From: Thysanoteuthis rhombus
Lineage: Eukaryota > Mollusca > Cephalopoda > Oegopsida > Thysanoteuthidae
Direction: 5' to 3'
Assembly: GCA_963457665.1 (NCBI GenBank)
Contig: OY735209.1
Span: 11,736,814-11,800,813, forward strand
Length of the DNA: 64,000 nt
The notes under the pieces were generated by a model. The model was not told where the DNA came from and did not search any database. It worked only from the letters and a program-made list of their open reading frames with translations. Position numbers and translations under genes: made by a program. Shown piece by piece: positions 31,875 to 43,481 of the stretch. Within the stretch, counting starts at the first letter, position 1, and each line of letters begins with the position of its first letter.

Positions 31875-33830
31875 GAGTTTCAAATAAAAATGACGGATTT
31901 TATATCCATTTCTTTATCATACAACTCGGAAAATATACAACTTTTCATAGTTTATCTACTGCATTATAATCCAATATACAAACAAATCATTACTTTTATA
32001 CTTTTTACCGTCATCTCAATTTCATTAGATGCTTTCTATCGAAACTTTTTACTCAGGCTGATTACCCCCAACAGTGAGCAAATAGTGCTGATCGGAAAAT
32101 AAATCCTGCTTATTTCCAAATCTGCTACTGGCTTACTGTCGGAGCATCATTGGTCCAGCAAAAGGTTGTAATGAGAAGCAGCAAATAAAATTTAAGTTGA
32201 AGGTAAAAAGTAGTCATGAAAATTTATTAAAAATAATTGTGATTTATAATACATCACCTAATGAAAAAAAATTTTTTAAATTACAAAATAAAAAAAATAA
32301 AAATGTAAAAAATATGTAAACAAAGTATACCCAGGAGACTTTACTTCAGAAAGTATTTCCTTGGTTGAGCAAATATAACAAACTAGGAAGCACTCAGAAA
32401 GTGCATATCTCTACCAACATCATTTTTAAGGGAAATAATTTGGCATGGATTCACCTCAAAATTCAATCACTTCTCCAGTAGCCGATTACCTATCCTCCCA
32501 TAAAATCTCATGGAAATTCATTGAGAACTTTTTGATTTGAAGTGTATATATACATATATGTACAGAAAAAAAGAAAAAAAAAAGAAGAGAAAAGAAATGG
32601 AGAAATATCTCTCAATCAGAAAGGAATTTCTGGATCTATCCCCAAATTTAACCACCCCTTTTACCCCGTTGTCCACCCTTCTACAAAATTCCACTGAAAT
32701 CCGTTCAGTAGTTCCTGAGATATTGTGAGGACAGCGAGGAAGACATGACCAAATCATATATCTCTCTCCAACTCTGTTAGCAGTGGTAGCAATCAATAGA
32801 TGGCCATTGACTACAGAGAAAATCAAACTCATATCAGGATGTTTTCCCAAATATTAAAACAGAAGTTTTATAAAAAAAGGATTATAACTTCTGAGCACAG
32901 AGCTAAAAACAATTTTTATCAGCCACCAGCTGTTGTCAAAAAACAAAAAAATAATATCAATATGCAAATAAGTTAGGTTGGTATATTTAGTGAATTATAA
33001 ATAAATCCACCAAATGGCACCTGTTGGCTGGAATAAATTTCAAAACAATGGATATGCCAGGCAAAGAGAGAATGGATTTTATCTAGAAGAGACGCAGATA
33101 AAAATGCCAACCTTTCAGATTGCTTGTCTGAATTTTGCTAGACAGAACATATTAATCATTTAATATGATATGGTCTGACTATTTTCGTCTACATGTTCAT
33201 TCATTTACAACACTTCCACCATGTTGCCTCAAGCCTTCGTCTGGGTGTTCTTGGTTCTAGAATGTGGAATCATCACTACTCAGGACGCACGCTTGATTGA
33301 ATTGGATACATTGTATCCGGTTTGTATTATCCGGGTACTTCCGGATTGCCTCCCTAGTATTGGACGATCCGTTTTGTCTTTCTCATCTCTTTTTTTTTTT
33401 TTTCTTTAGAAATAATGGCAAGACCCAACGAAAGCTGGTGGGTACACAGTCAAGACGTGAATAAATAAACACAGACAAAGACAATAGTCCGACCATATCA
33501 TACATAATGTTTTCAGATGGCCATTTGATACATGATGAAGATCAGTAGTGTTGATTTTTCAGGATCAACTCACAAAATACACTGAATACTCGAAATCAAA
33601 GGCTTTGCTTCTTCCATGAAGGGAAGAAATTAAAAGATTTCTAGAACTTGGGAGAAATTATTATTACTCAATGATTTACTTGGACTGGTGTCCTCATTTT
33701 GTTTAAGCCTCACAATTCTTCACCCTTTTTCAAATGTCTTTCGTAGTTAGTAAACTTTGAGGAATTTTGAACTGAACCATTCATCTGCCATGGGGGTAGA
33801 TTGTTTTCATTCCACAGACTAAGCAAGAGG
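31875..33830. other. Unassigned AT-rich DNA with old repeat
   Basis: Around 32685-32730 AATTCCACTGAAATCCGTTC, AGTAGTTCCTGAGATATT recalls the repeat at 5.6 kb. Otherwise I see no family. A 62-codon frame at 33221-33409 (PQAFVWVFLVLECG...) ends in a T-run and has no splice support. Confidence 0.35.
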
Positions 33831-33837
33831 ATATCAA

Positions 33838-33950
33838 ATCACTGCAGCCCCACAAATGGCCCACCCAACCAACCAGCCAGGTAGACTACGGATTCTTCTC
33901 TCTTTGATTGTCTATTTGTTTGTCTCCAAGAACTCCTATTCATGTTTTGG
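33838..33950 (+). repeat. Repeat R8
   Basis: AATCACTGCAGCCCCACAAA, CCAACCAACCAGCCAGGTAG, GATTCTTCTCTCTTTGATTG and TCTATTTGTTTGTCTCCAAG match 8530-8610. Confidence 0.55.
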
Positions 33951-34099
33951 GATTACAACCTTGAATATTTGGCAAGAGTGCACCACTGGGCACCACCTGA
34001 AAAGTTTGTTTTTTTCAAATAAGTTCCTTTTTGGGCATTTATGGTCATGTTGAACAAACAATGCCAAAAATACGTGCGGGTATCTTTTTCTTTTCAGAT

Positions 34100-34848
34100 A
34101 ATTTTCAAAGATCATGTGCAACAATCACGTTGGAAATAAGAACACAAAGATCAAAATCGAAGACACCGAACTGGACAAAGTAGACCATTACATCTACCTA
34201 GGACCATGAATCTCCATGTGACCCTCAAAAGAAGAAATCAAATGAAGAATCACTCTAAGATGGTAAGCCTTTGGCAGAACAAGCTCAACTCTCAAAAACA
34301 AGAAGATCTCACTAATCCTAAAAAGAAGGGTATACAACCAAAACATCCTCCCGATAGTCAATAATGGAGCTGAAACATGGAACCTGACAGAGACTGCAAA
34401 CAGAGAACCATGCAACATGCACACAAAAGAATTATGGCCACATTGAGAGACCACAAGATCAAATATATCCGGGAGAAAACAAGAGTTTGAGACATCATAG
34501 AATCCATTACAAAACTCAAATTGGCAATGGGCTGGCCATGTTGGAAGGAAGACAGACAACTGATGGACATCACGACACACAACATGGGTCCCAAGAGACC
34601 ACCTGCACAACTGAAGCCGACAGAGTACTAGATGGAGAGACGAATTTGACTAATACAGAATGGCAGACAACCAGAGGACATCGCGACTCACAACATGGAT
34701 CTCCAGAGATCACATACGTAACCAAGGCTGGCAGAGTATTAGATGGAGAGACGAGCTAGACAAATTCAGGAAGTACTGATAGAGAAGTTTGGCGAATCTT
34801 GGGGAAGGTCTATGTCCAATGACAGACAATAAAAGACGGATGATGAGA
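34100..34848 (+). mobile_element. RTE-like LINE 3' fragment with an internal duplication
   Basis: It starts FSKIMCNNHVGNKNTKIKIE and runs through HYIYLG, EIK.RITLRW, the WNL block and the tail. A stretch of about 111 bp encoding the (A)DN..TS.HTTW...RD.L.NY block occurs twice in tandem (34551-34660 and 34662-34772). The second unit carries ACGTAACCAAGGCTGGCAGA, as in the 24.6 kb copy; the first does not. It ends LGKVYVQ with a short GATGATG tail. It is broken by many stops and frame changes. Confidence 0.8.
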
Positions 34849-34859
34849 TAAAAGATCAA

Positions 34860-36040
34860 TTTTTTTTTTTTTAAATTCTTTGATAATTAGTTCTGGTACA
34901 TGGACGGATTACAATTTATTCATGTGAAGTATGGATATATCTTTTATTAGTTTGTTCTTCCTACTATGATTTGTCCTTGTGATGGCACTTGTTTGCCTCT
35001 TCCACTGAACTAGAGTATATAACCTTTTTGCACTACATAACCCAGGGATTGAAGACAACTCTCACTACTACTGTAATGTAACTTCTGCTCGGCTGAAGGT
35101 CAAGGTGTACAAATGGTCGGCAGTTGTGCCGTGTCATGAATACTCACTTTGACAAGACAATTCGAAGTGGTGAGCGACACATACAGGAAGACAGGTGTTA
35201 TGGTTCAAATAACCAGGAGTTTTCTGTTAGAGTATCAATAGGATACCGTTACATTCACAGGAAATTAGTGGTGTCCATTACAACTACATATATACAATGA
35301 CCGATAACTTGAAGTAAAGGATATATATAGAACAGAGTCAGACAAACCATGGCCTGGGAGCCACATGCGGCTCTTTGACATTTAATGTGCGGCTTATGGA
35401 AATATGTTAGCGGAGCCCTATTCTCATCGCAGTTAACATGAAAGTAAATGAGAAAATTTCGAGCTTCTTCATCTTTTACCTGGTATAAACAGTGAGCCCC
35501 CTGAATTGAAATGAAAGTTTAATGTTCATATCTCTGGAATTTTGAGATGAGGTATTATTATCATTTCTATTATTATTCGGACAACCAAGATGAGGATAGT
35601 CAGAATAATAATAGATTCAATGTTCATGGTTAGTAAAAATATCTTACTATATGACATAGGATTTAATATCATTGCGTATATAGATTTTTTTAAATATTTA
35701 TATAAAAAAATTGTCATAAAATGTGCATCTTACAATAAAAACATGCATAAAACGTCTTACGTCTCACAAAAATCCAAAGTTTATCGCATGAGGCACTTAC
35801 ATTAAGCTAGTCTTATCTTTCTCATCTGATTGCTTGATCTAATTTGTCATGCACATTTTATGAATTTTTTGTTGTTTCAAAGGTTTCATGAGAGAAACAA
35901 ACATTTTAAACACATTTTTATTCACAACATAATCATTAACTTGGAATATTGATACAAAAAAAAAAATTTTCTCCTTTTGAATTTGAATTCTGTTGAAAAT
36001 ACAAGTCTATCTTTTAATTGTAAGCAATTTCAAAGTTGCA
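34860..36040. other. Unassigned DNA with a possible hAT-like end
   Basis: At 35343-35410 CATGGCCTGGGAGCCACATG, CGGCTCTTTGAC resembles the inner sequence of hAT-type elements. No paired end is seen. Bases 34990-35230 have more balanced base composition but no open frame or splice pair I can support. Confidence 0.3.
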
Positions 36041-36044
36041 CAAC

Positions 36045-36415
36045 TGAATGAAACAAGAACCATAAGTTTAACAATGCGTCCACCATCCATGGTAGTAATA
36101 GTAGTCGTAGTAATAATAAGAGGAGCAAGTATTCTTTCTTTGAATCAATTGATTCTCATTACTAGTAAAACAATGCAATATGGAAATATTCTGCAAGTAT
36201 TATTTCCAATTAAAATAGTAATTGAGGCTTTTTGGCTTTTTCTAAATAGAAAAATGCAGACTTTTTACAACATATCAGCCACTAAAAAAAAAAGAAAGAA
36301 AAAAAAAGAAAAAATTGAACAGCCGGGATGTCTTCTAAATAACATCACACCTCTTCTTATTTCGGTTGTTTGGTTCAACTGGGACTGACCAGCGATTAAT
36401 AAAGATGTGTGGACA
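36045..36415 (+). repeat. Repeat family R3, copy 3
   Basis: CAAGAACCATAAGTTTAACA, ATGCGTCCACCATCCATGG, then a GTAGTAATAGTAG/AATAAG trinucleotide block, TTGATTCTCATTACTAG, CAATGCAATATGGAAATATT and AAGATGTGTGGACAATAAA. It matches the minus-strand copy at 54160-54478. A 131-codon frame across it is chance. Confidence 0.7.
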
Positions 36416-36419
36416 ATAA

Positions 36420-37270
36420 AAAATTTTTAAAAAGTTCTGCAGTTTTTAATAAATGAAAGTTAGGGTTTATTGAGATTGCTTCACTTACAAAACTATAAGA
36501 TTTACAGTTTACAAAGGTATTAGGGAGACCGTATCTCGCTGCAACTTATCCAAGCCAAACAAATGTTTTCAAGTTATGGCAGATGAGTCCCTAGTTATAA
36601 TATCAGCACATTGGATGCAATACAATATTTGTTTTAATGTGCATCTCTTAGCAAATATGGTAGTTTATTTTTTAATGCAAAGTAATGACTTCTTTAAGAT
36701 AGGAGTTGATTTTTAAGTCTATTTTCTTTAATGCCCATACTTACTTCAAGTTGCAAACTGTAACTGGTATCTAACTTTACGAGACTATTTTTTTAATCTA
36801 GCAATTCTGCCATTTCCGAACGCATCTTCTCTTTTGATCAAAGATCACATATAATAAAGAAACTATCAAGATATTTGTGCTATGGTCACTATGACAGCCA
36901 TCTTGGTTTCATGATGGTATGAGTTGGTATTTAGTAGTTGCTCTAACAGGCTATATAACATTCTATCAGTATTTAGTGACTGCAATCATATGATCAGCCT
37001 CTTACCATCATCCACATATGCTTTGAGTACACACATATATTTTTTTCTAGGAATTGGCTGATGGATAACCATTTAAGGATTGGCAACTTTATCAGAATAT
37101 GTTCAACATGAAATTCTTAAACATATTTTGTTGAAGATCAGGATGTATTTTCCACAACAAATAATGACAATTTAGATAATGCTCAAGGGCACTTCACCAC
37201 AAATAGTTTTTTGCTCACTGGATTTACACCAATATGGTTTATTTATTCTTTACACACTTAAAATTAGTAT
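36420..37270. other. Unassigned AT-rich DNA
   Basis: No gene or repeat family is recognised. Confidence 0.35.
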
Positions 37271-37274
37271 ACAG

Positions 37275-37590
37275 TTAGAAACTGTTTCTTCAGTTTCAAA
37301 GCTGGTCTGGCTAGCTATGTACGCTTGAATCGCGCATTCAGACTGTACCAATGAAGCTGGAGGTCTAAAAATATTAGCGCCCCATGTTTAGAAAATAAAA
37401 ATTCTTTTATTTTTTAGCCCTTCCACCAAGGTTTTTTTTTTTTTTTTAGGAGTTTTTGTGTTTGGCAATTCACACTTGTTTTTTTGGGGGGAAATTCAGA
37501 CTTTACTAATGAGCACTGCCCAACAAGACACAACTTATTCATTGATCACCAATTTTCGATTTTTTCTCAATTGATCACCCCCAACACAGA
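37275..37590 (-). repeat. Repeat family R1, copy i
   Basis: On the minus strand it includes GGGGGTGATCAATTGAGAAA, GGTGATCAATGAATAAGTTG, GGGCAGTGCTCATTAGTAAA and the 3' part ACATAGCTAGCCAGACCAG, CTTTGAAACTGAAGAAACAG. The first ~45 bases are missing. Confidence 0.75.
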
Positions 37591-37819
37591 TTACCAATCC
37601 GAGACACGATACACTGTTGTGTACTCATAGTCTTGTTGATAGCTATAGTGGATTTGGGGGCGTCACTCCTACAGCCACCCCTTTGATAATCGAGTTATAG
37701 TCCTCTAGCCCTAATCACACAGCTTAGGGTAAGTAATAATGGCTGATGATTATATATATACATAAATATATAATTATTATTAATATTATCAAGATATGAA
37801 TATATACTCTAACTGAAAT

Positions 37820-37930
37820 AATTATAAATGCGTTATATCATTTTGAAACTATTCGAAATGACCTCCTGTTATTACATGGTGAATGTATCGTTAGGCCTAG
37901 ACAGCATTAATATGATAAGCAATGATAGAA
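37820..37930. repeat. Repeat R7 (contains reversed S1-tail-like sequence)
   Basis: ATTATAAATGCGTTATATC, CTATTCGAAATGACCTCCTG, ATTACATGGTGAATGTATCG and AGGCCTAGACAGCATTAAT match 53770-53870. The AGGCCTAGACAG...AAT part is the reverse complement of the S1 tail (ATT...CTGTCTAGGCC). Confidence 0.5.
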
Positions 37931-38016
37931 AATGGGGCAACTGCTGGAATGATATAGTCACCATATATTAACAGGAAGTCATTTCAAATTTCAAAGAAAT
38001 ACAAGGCTTTTTTAAT

Positions 38017-38017
<1 letters not shown>

Positions 38018-38093
<76 letters not shown>
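38018..38093. repeat. (AC)n(AT)n microsatellite
   Basis: A short (AC)n then about 32 AT units. Confidence 0.9.
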
Positions 38094-38095
<2 letters not shown>

Positions 38096-38125
38096 GAATG
38101 TGCAAGTGTAATACCTTATTAGCAC

Positions 38126-38222
38126 TAAAACCACCTTGTCTCTCAGGGAGGTGATCCGTGGCAACCAAAATCACAAGTCTCCTTTGTAGTATTCTCTTGA
38201 GGATATTGCTTGCTATCAAAAG
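38126..38222 (-). mobile_element. LINE reverse-transcriptase scrap, other clade
   Basis: On the minus strand NILKRILQRRLVILVATDHL, PERQGGFSANK resembles the RT stretch K..A.ILL.RL...HLPE.Q.GFR.NRGT of jockey/CR1-type LINEs and does not match the RTE-like copies here. It breaks off into the (AT)n run. Confidence 0.4.
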
Positions 38223-38334
38223 CAGAAAGAAACAACTTCTGGTACATTTTTTTTATCTACAAAATAATCAGAAGCCTCTGACTAGCTGCCAACTGCAAAG
38301 GGAAATTTGTTCAATGGAGAGTTTCCCCATGCTC

Positions 38335-38408
38335 TTCACTCGTAGAGGGAATCGAACCCATGACAGACATGCTAACCATTACACCATCTGAGCAGACTAA
38401 TCAGACCT
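38335..38408 (-). mobile_element. tRNA-like SINE head with intact boxes
   Basis: On the minus strand it reads CTCAGATGGTGTAATGGTTA, GCATGTCTGTC, then GGGTTCGATTCCCTC. Box A and box B (GGTTCGATTCC) are near perfect, but the anticodon arm is shortened, so this is not a functional tRNA gene. It is preceded by CAGGTCTGATTAGTC, close to the first 15 bases of R1 (CAGGTCTGGTTAGTC). Confidence 0.5.
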
Positions 38409-38941
38409 GTTTCAAGTACAGATTCACGCCTGTATTGTATCTCATGAAAGTGAATAGATTGTTTTATCAAGGAATTCTAAAATTTTTTGGTTGTGCATAT
38501 ATATGTACTAACTTACAGAATGAAACATTAAGATCTTTTCACTCAGCAATTACTGCAAATGTTAGAAATGCTGATTCAATGAATCATTATCATTTACATG
38601 AATGTTAATTAAGATTATGATAATGCAGACAAGTGTTCAGAATTTATATGGTGATTATTATTTATACAGTGATGATACTGAGTGAAATAGCACCTCCAGT
38701 CTTCCTTTAACACTTTTCTGCTGATGCAATCATCCCTCTGGAGAATGGAGATTAACACTTCATGTAAAACTTAGAGGCTTTTGATCATTTCACAGATAAC
38801 TACAAAAAAAACTGTTTCTCTCTCTCCCTCACTACTTTTAATAGTAGGCAAAAAGCTCAAGAGAACACTATTGAACAATTTGCAACTTAGGGAGGTAATC
38901 CTTGGTAACCTAAGAGCTAATCCCGTTTTAGAGCTAACTGA

Positions 38942-38944
<3 letters not shown>

Positions 38945-39014
<70 letters not shown>
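38945..39014. repeat. (AT)n microsatellite
   Basis: About 35 AT units. Frames across it on both strands (IYIYIY) are not genes. Confidence 0.9.
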
Positions 39015-39016
<2 letters not shown>

Positions 39017-39019
39017 CAC

Positions 39020-40310
39020 AATGTCTATCCATAAAGAAACCAAACTTTCGAAACAGCATAGCAATGAGATGTTTCAGAGTGCTCTGGTATGTTATGTAGG
39101 ACTGGTCTTGACCTTTTGTACAAAAAAAAAAAAAAAAAAATCAATTCATTTTGGTTAGTTTATGAAGTACATGTGCGAGAGTGAATTCTTGTCAAGCGCA
39201 CTCAGCCCTTTTTTTTTTTTACCGTAACTGTCAGCAAAGGAACTTTCCATTGGTATGTTTGGCAGATTATGTCCACGTCGCCCCAGTTGGTAGGGATTCA
39301 TGCTGTCTGTCCTTCAAGGTGATTAACCTGGCCAAACAGAAATTACATTTCTGCTAATAATTGATCTCAAACCCACAGATGAAAGTTGCACCTCCTTTAC
39401 TTTGTAATTTATTCAAAATCAGGACCAGGGTGTTAGAGATTTCATTAAAATAGTTCTCTTAACAGTGAAAAGAAAAAACCCTCCAAATCTGAATGACATA
39501 TTTGGTAAATAAAGCTATTTTTCAGGTGCTCATAACTTTTTTCACCCCCAAGATTGGATTCGAGTGGATTTTGGATATGTTAATGTAGGCTACCAACTCT
39601 GTCAATAGCGTAAAATTCAGCCTGGCCTTTTTGTGGGTTCAGCTTGAAAATGGCCTATTTTTACTGGACTAAAAGCAAAAGCAGCTGATACCTGTTATAC
39701 AAGCATCAGTTAGAGACTATAACGAGTGCATTATAATAATAGCCCAGTAAAAGGTGATATTTATAACACCAGTACAATTATTAATGACAAGGTTATTTGC
39801 ATAAAGTTAATATTACAAGAAACAAAATATAAGAAACAGATATGCAGTACTTTTACCCTTTTTTTTTTTTTTAAAACTACATTATATTTCCCCTGTAATT
39901 TTCACACAGAGTGATTGATCGATTGGTTCAAATTCTTTCAATTTTAGGATAGCGTGTTATAAGAGTATACAAATTAAACAAACTAGTCTTTAAGAAAAAA
40001 GCAATTAGATTGGAAATAGTTGGGGTTTTTATCTTCATATGAACAAATTATCTTTTTTGGTAATGATTTTTTATTGTCTAACAGCACACACTGATAAGAA
40101 AATAATTCATCTGTTTTGTAAATGCAGCAACTGGCTTGACCTGTACTGGAAATCTACCACTCCTTTTACTATTAATAATAGATAACCCACTCAATAAAAC
40201 CTCCCAAGCTTGACTTAGTCACAGGTTAAAGTCATTATGATATTTCACTGAGAGTTAATAGGTTGAATTTATTTATAAAATGAACCCAACTTTGGGTTAT
40301 AAAGATTCTT
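39020..40310. other. Unassigned AT-rich DNA
   Basis: No repeat family or exon is recognised. Homopolymer runs lie at 39121-39140 (A) and 39859-39873 (T). Confidence 0.35.
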
Positions 40311-40315
40311 CTACA

Positions 40316-40400
40316 TCAGTGGTTCTCAAACTATGTGCCACATAAAAAATATTCAAACTGGTATTTTGACCCTTAGACATGTCCAGCCTTAAGTCCATCT
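40316..40400 (+). mobile_element. hAT-like left end, unpaired
   Basis: CATCAGTGGTTCTCAAACTA, TGTGCCACATAAAAAATATT matches the hAT end CAGTGGTTCTCAAAC. No right end is found. Confidence 0.35.
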
Positions 40401-40611
40401 TGCTCCCAAACACAGAGATACCAATTTAGTTGTTTTATCAATAGGCTTTGTGAAATCTGAATCTTTTTAGCAACATGAAATGAATAATGGGTGATGAATA
40501 TATCGATCAGCATGCTGATGTAGAAGTTACATTCATTGACTACTGAAATGTTGAACAACCATAGCCAACAAATATGGCAAAGGCTTCTTTCCTTTTTTTA
40601 AACGTACATGT

Positions 40612-40985
40612 GTTTGTTTATGCATTCATTTGTGAGTTCCAGTACTCCTGGCCATACCGTTTTGTCTGCAAACTTTGAAATTGGCATCAGTACTCCACTA
40701 AACTCCCTCTAAAAATGATTTTTTTGATAATGAAAAAAAAAAAAAAGGTCTTTTGACTTATGGGGGGCATTATTTTAATGGGTACACCAAGAACATCTAA
40801 ATTGTTCAAAATCTAGATATTTCTAAATGTTTTGGGGGGGTTTTCTTTTTACTCTATTTCACATGTATTCGAATGAAAGACGCCAGTGATGTCATAAATA
40901 GAATTTATTCTGACCATATTTATTCTTTGATGGAATATTTTTACACAACTTCAATTATTGACTGTGATGGTGAGCAGGGTTTTTT
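40612..40985 (-). repeat. Repeat family R2, copy 3
   Basis: On the minus strand: CCATCACAGTCAATAATTGA, TCAGAATAAATTCTATTTAT, GACATCACTGGCGTCTTTC, TAGTGGAGTACTGATGCCAA and GCCAGGAGTACTGGAACTCA. Confidence 0.75.
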
Positions 40986-40989
40986 TTTT

Positions 40990-42060
40990 TTTGTTTTGTT
41001 CAGCAAGTCTAAGTAACCACATTTTTACATTTGGTATACCGTGCAAGTCAAACACTTTTTTTTTTTCCTTTTCCAGTGTGCCATCATGCAATAAAGTTTG
41101 ACACTCAGACTGGCATAAGCGAATAATATTTCAGTTATATAAGAAACATTTTGAAGAAGGAAACTAAATACACAAACTGAGCAAAAATATAAATTATTTT
41201 GCTTCAACTTCAGTTCCAATACATTCAAAATATACGCAGATACTATGAACATTAACAACTTCAAGAAAACCAGTCGTGAGAGGTTTTGCACAGTTTTACA
41301 CAAATTCAAACTTCACGCTTTTCTGTCAGCTAGGCCATGTCAGTTTTCATACTTGAATAATGTAAGTTTTAGTTTAATTTTCCTCTACACTGATATTCCA
41401 TCATATCCTAATGTATATGGCCTTGATTTAGTTTTTTAATTAATATTCCAACCCAGGTCAATTCATTTCAGTAATGCTAGGTTCACAGACGTAACAACAC
41501 CAAGTACCCAGGGATTCAAAACCATACATTAGAATCCCCAACCCCTAATTTGATGAGCAAAGCAAAATCAGATGGTGTTAAAATCCATACTAGCCCTGCG
41601 TTCACCCGGCCAACTAGCTAATACATGCCACTTCTCTCAATTACCTCATTCCCCAACAATGCTCTCCCTGCCGATTATCCGGAAATGGCCTTCTCAATCC
41701 AGATCAAGAAGGACTTTAAGGTGGAGGCTAGATTCCTCTTTATATACTTTTCTTCATATGCATGGGATGTTATACGAGCAATCATCTTTGTTTGAACAAA
41801 ATTTGGAATCTTGATGACTTTTCTCATGCTGTTGAGTTGTAATGCATGTAAAACAACCAATCAGAAAAATATATGAACATTGTAAATCGGAATCAATAGT
41901 AGCTAATAGTAATAATGGCTGTGGGATAGCATAACAAGCTTTACTGGATGCTAACATCATTGAAAAGCGTTACCAAGAACTTGCATTTACTGTCAATGCA
42001 AGCATAAAAGACGACCTTTAAAATTCTGAAATGTTAATTCAGGTTTAGACCCTTAGTCAT
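40990..42060. other. Unassigned DNA
   Basis: Frames at 41025-41309 (minus) and 41572-41814 (plus, ending ...RWRLDSSLYTFLHMHGM) have no splice signals or family motif. Nothing else is recognised. Confidence 0.35.
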
Positions 42061-42067
42061 CAGATTG

Positions 42068-42350
42068 GATAACTCACCATCAGAGTTGATAATTGAACAA
42101 CCATAGCATCAGAATTTGGAGTTATGCAAAAAAAAAAATTCCATCAAAAAATAAACATGGTCAGAACAAATTTCATTTATGATATCACTGATTAAGGTTA
42201 AAAAAGGTTTTTCCCTAAAAATCAAGAAGAAAATTTCTTTAGAGAGTCTAGCGGAGTACTCATGCAGATTTTCAAGTCTATAGATAGAACATTATAGCCA
42301 GGAGCACTGGAACACTCAAACGCATACACATATAAAAAGGGATAGAAGCC
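42068..42350 (+). repeat. Repeat family R2, copy 4
   Basis: CATCAGAGTTGATAATTGAA, ACCATAGCATCAGAATTTGG, ATGGTCAGAACAAATTTCAT, TAGCGGAGTACTCATGCAGA and GCCAGGAGCACTGGAACACT, ending ACACATATAAAAAGGGATAG. About 60 bases of the middle are deleted. The unexpanded ACACATATA matches the place of the 53-bp (AT)n in copy 2. Confidence 0.75.
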
Positions 42351-42423
42351 TTTGTTACCTTGGTCAAATTTTGTCACCATAAAAGGCTGCACCAATTCAA
42401 ACAGACTCAAGTTTGGAAGGACT

Positions 42424-42728
42424 AAATCAGGCATGGGCAACTTTTTTTGATCAAGCAGGCCATAAAAGACACTTTTCATCTTTATTTGGGTCACATATTC
42501 AGTTAAAAAATCTAGATCACATTACTGAAAACATACTCAATTTCTGTTTTAGAAAAACATAAGTTACAATTATTGTAATATTGATTTTTTTTAGCCAAAA
42601 CAATTTTACAATATGGATTATGAAATTGATTTTCAGATAAAAATCATATAAGATTTGAAATAAATGGCTAGTTTGACCCTGAACCACAAAAAAAATTGCT
42701 GCGGGCCAAATCTGGCCCATATGTGATC
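42424..42728. mobile_element. hAT-like non-coding element
   Basis: The left end reads TCAGGCATGGGCAACTTTTT and the right side GCGGGCCAAATCTGGCCCAT. This resembles the CAGGGGTGGGCAA... / ...GGCCAAATCTGGCCC layout of Charlie-type hAT elements. The ends are eroded and there is no transposase frame. Confidence 0.45.
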
Positions 42729-42764
42729 TAAATGGACTTATAACCCTTTTTTTCTTCTGCAGGA

Positions 42765-43040
42765 ACTGTCGGAACGATATCCGATTGGACGTTAGACCAC
42801 ATCAAGGGGGCTACACTCCCTAGTCTTGGAATCAGAGTCGTCATCTTCCCAGACTGGTCGCCTTCCCAAGGTTACAGTGACTTATCTGCCATGCTATTTT
42901 ACCCATAGCTGGGGGGGGAGGGATTCATACCTTTCCCGTTAGGTAAATATAAACAGCCCCAACCGGAGTTTGAGCTTGGGTCGCTAATTCCATTGTCCAT
43001 ACAGTTACCATGATGCCATTTGCATCTCCAGTAAGCCAGA
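42765..43040 (-). mobile_element. tRNA-derived SINE S2 (longest copy)
   Basis: On the minus strand the tRNA-like head reads TGGCATCATGGTAACTGTAT, then CAAGCTCAAACTCCGG (box B-like). The body has TATGAATCCC, CCAGCTATGGGTAAAATAGC, TAACCTTGGGAAGGCGACCA and ends near ATATCGTTCCGACAG. Confidence 0.6.
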
Positions 43041-43481
43041 CCAAGCCAAGCTTAGAAAATATCAACGAGTACCTTACTGAGATGTAATGGTCAGCTAGCT
43101 GAACTACTGAACAGCAAGTTCAATCATCGCTGGATACCCTATACTTGTGGCCTTGAGCCACACTAAGCTATGTTTAGTAAATAACCATAGGAATAATCTG
43201 TTTGAACCAGCAGTCTCACTTTATGAAAGCTCCGAGTGGTAATTCTATACGTGATAACCTTTAAGAAATTGTAAGTCAAACCCATTTCCATCTGATGAGT
43301 ATGACATTTTAATCTACTAGTCTTTCTTGATTCTAATACTTCAACTAAAATCGGGAATTGAAGAAAAAAAAACAACATTTTCTCAAGATGCAGTGTATAT
43401 AATGACATTTTGAAGAAGACAACAAGCATTTCTATAACAAAGGACTAGCAAATTGGTGAGTTCACCTAAGCTAAACAATTA

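Noticed and set aside
35993-36388. 131-codon open frame
   Set aside because: It lies across repeat R3 and includes its trinucleotide block (VVIVVVVII). Other R3 copies do not keep the frame.
38335-38408. Functional tRNA gene
   Set aside because: Boxes A and B are good, but the anticodon arm is shortened and no 7-bp acceptor stem pairs, so it is a SINE head or pseudogene.
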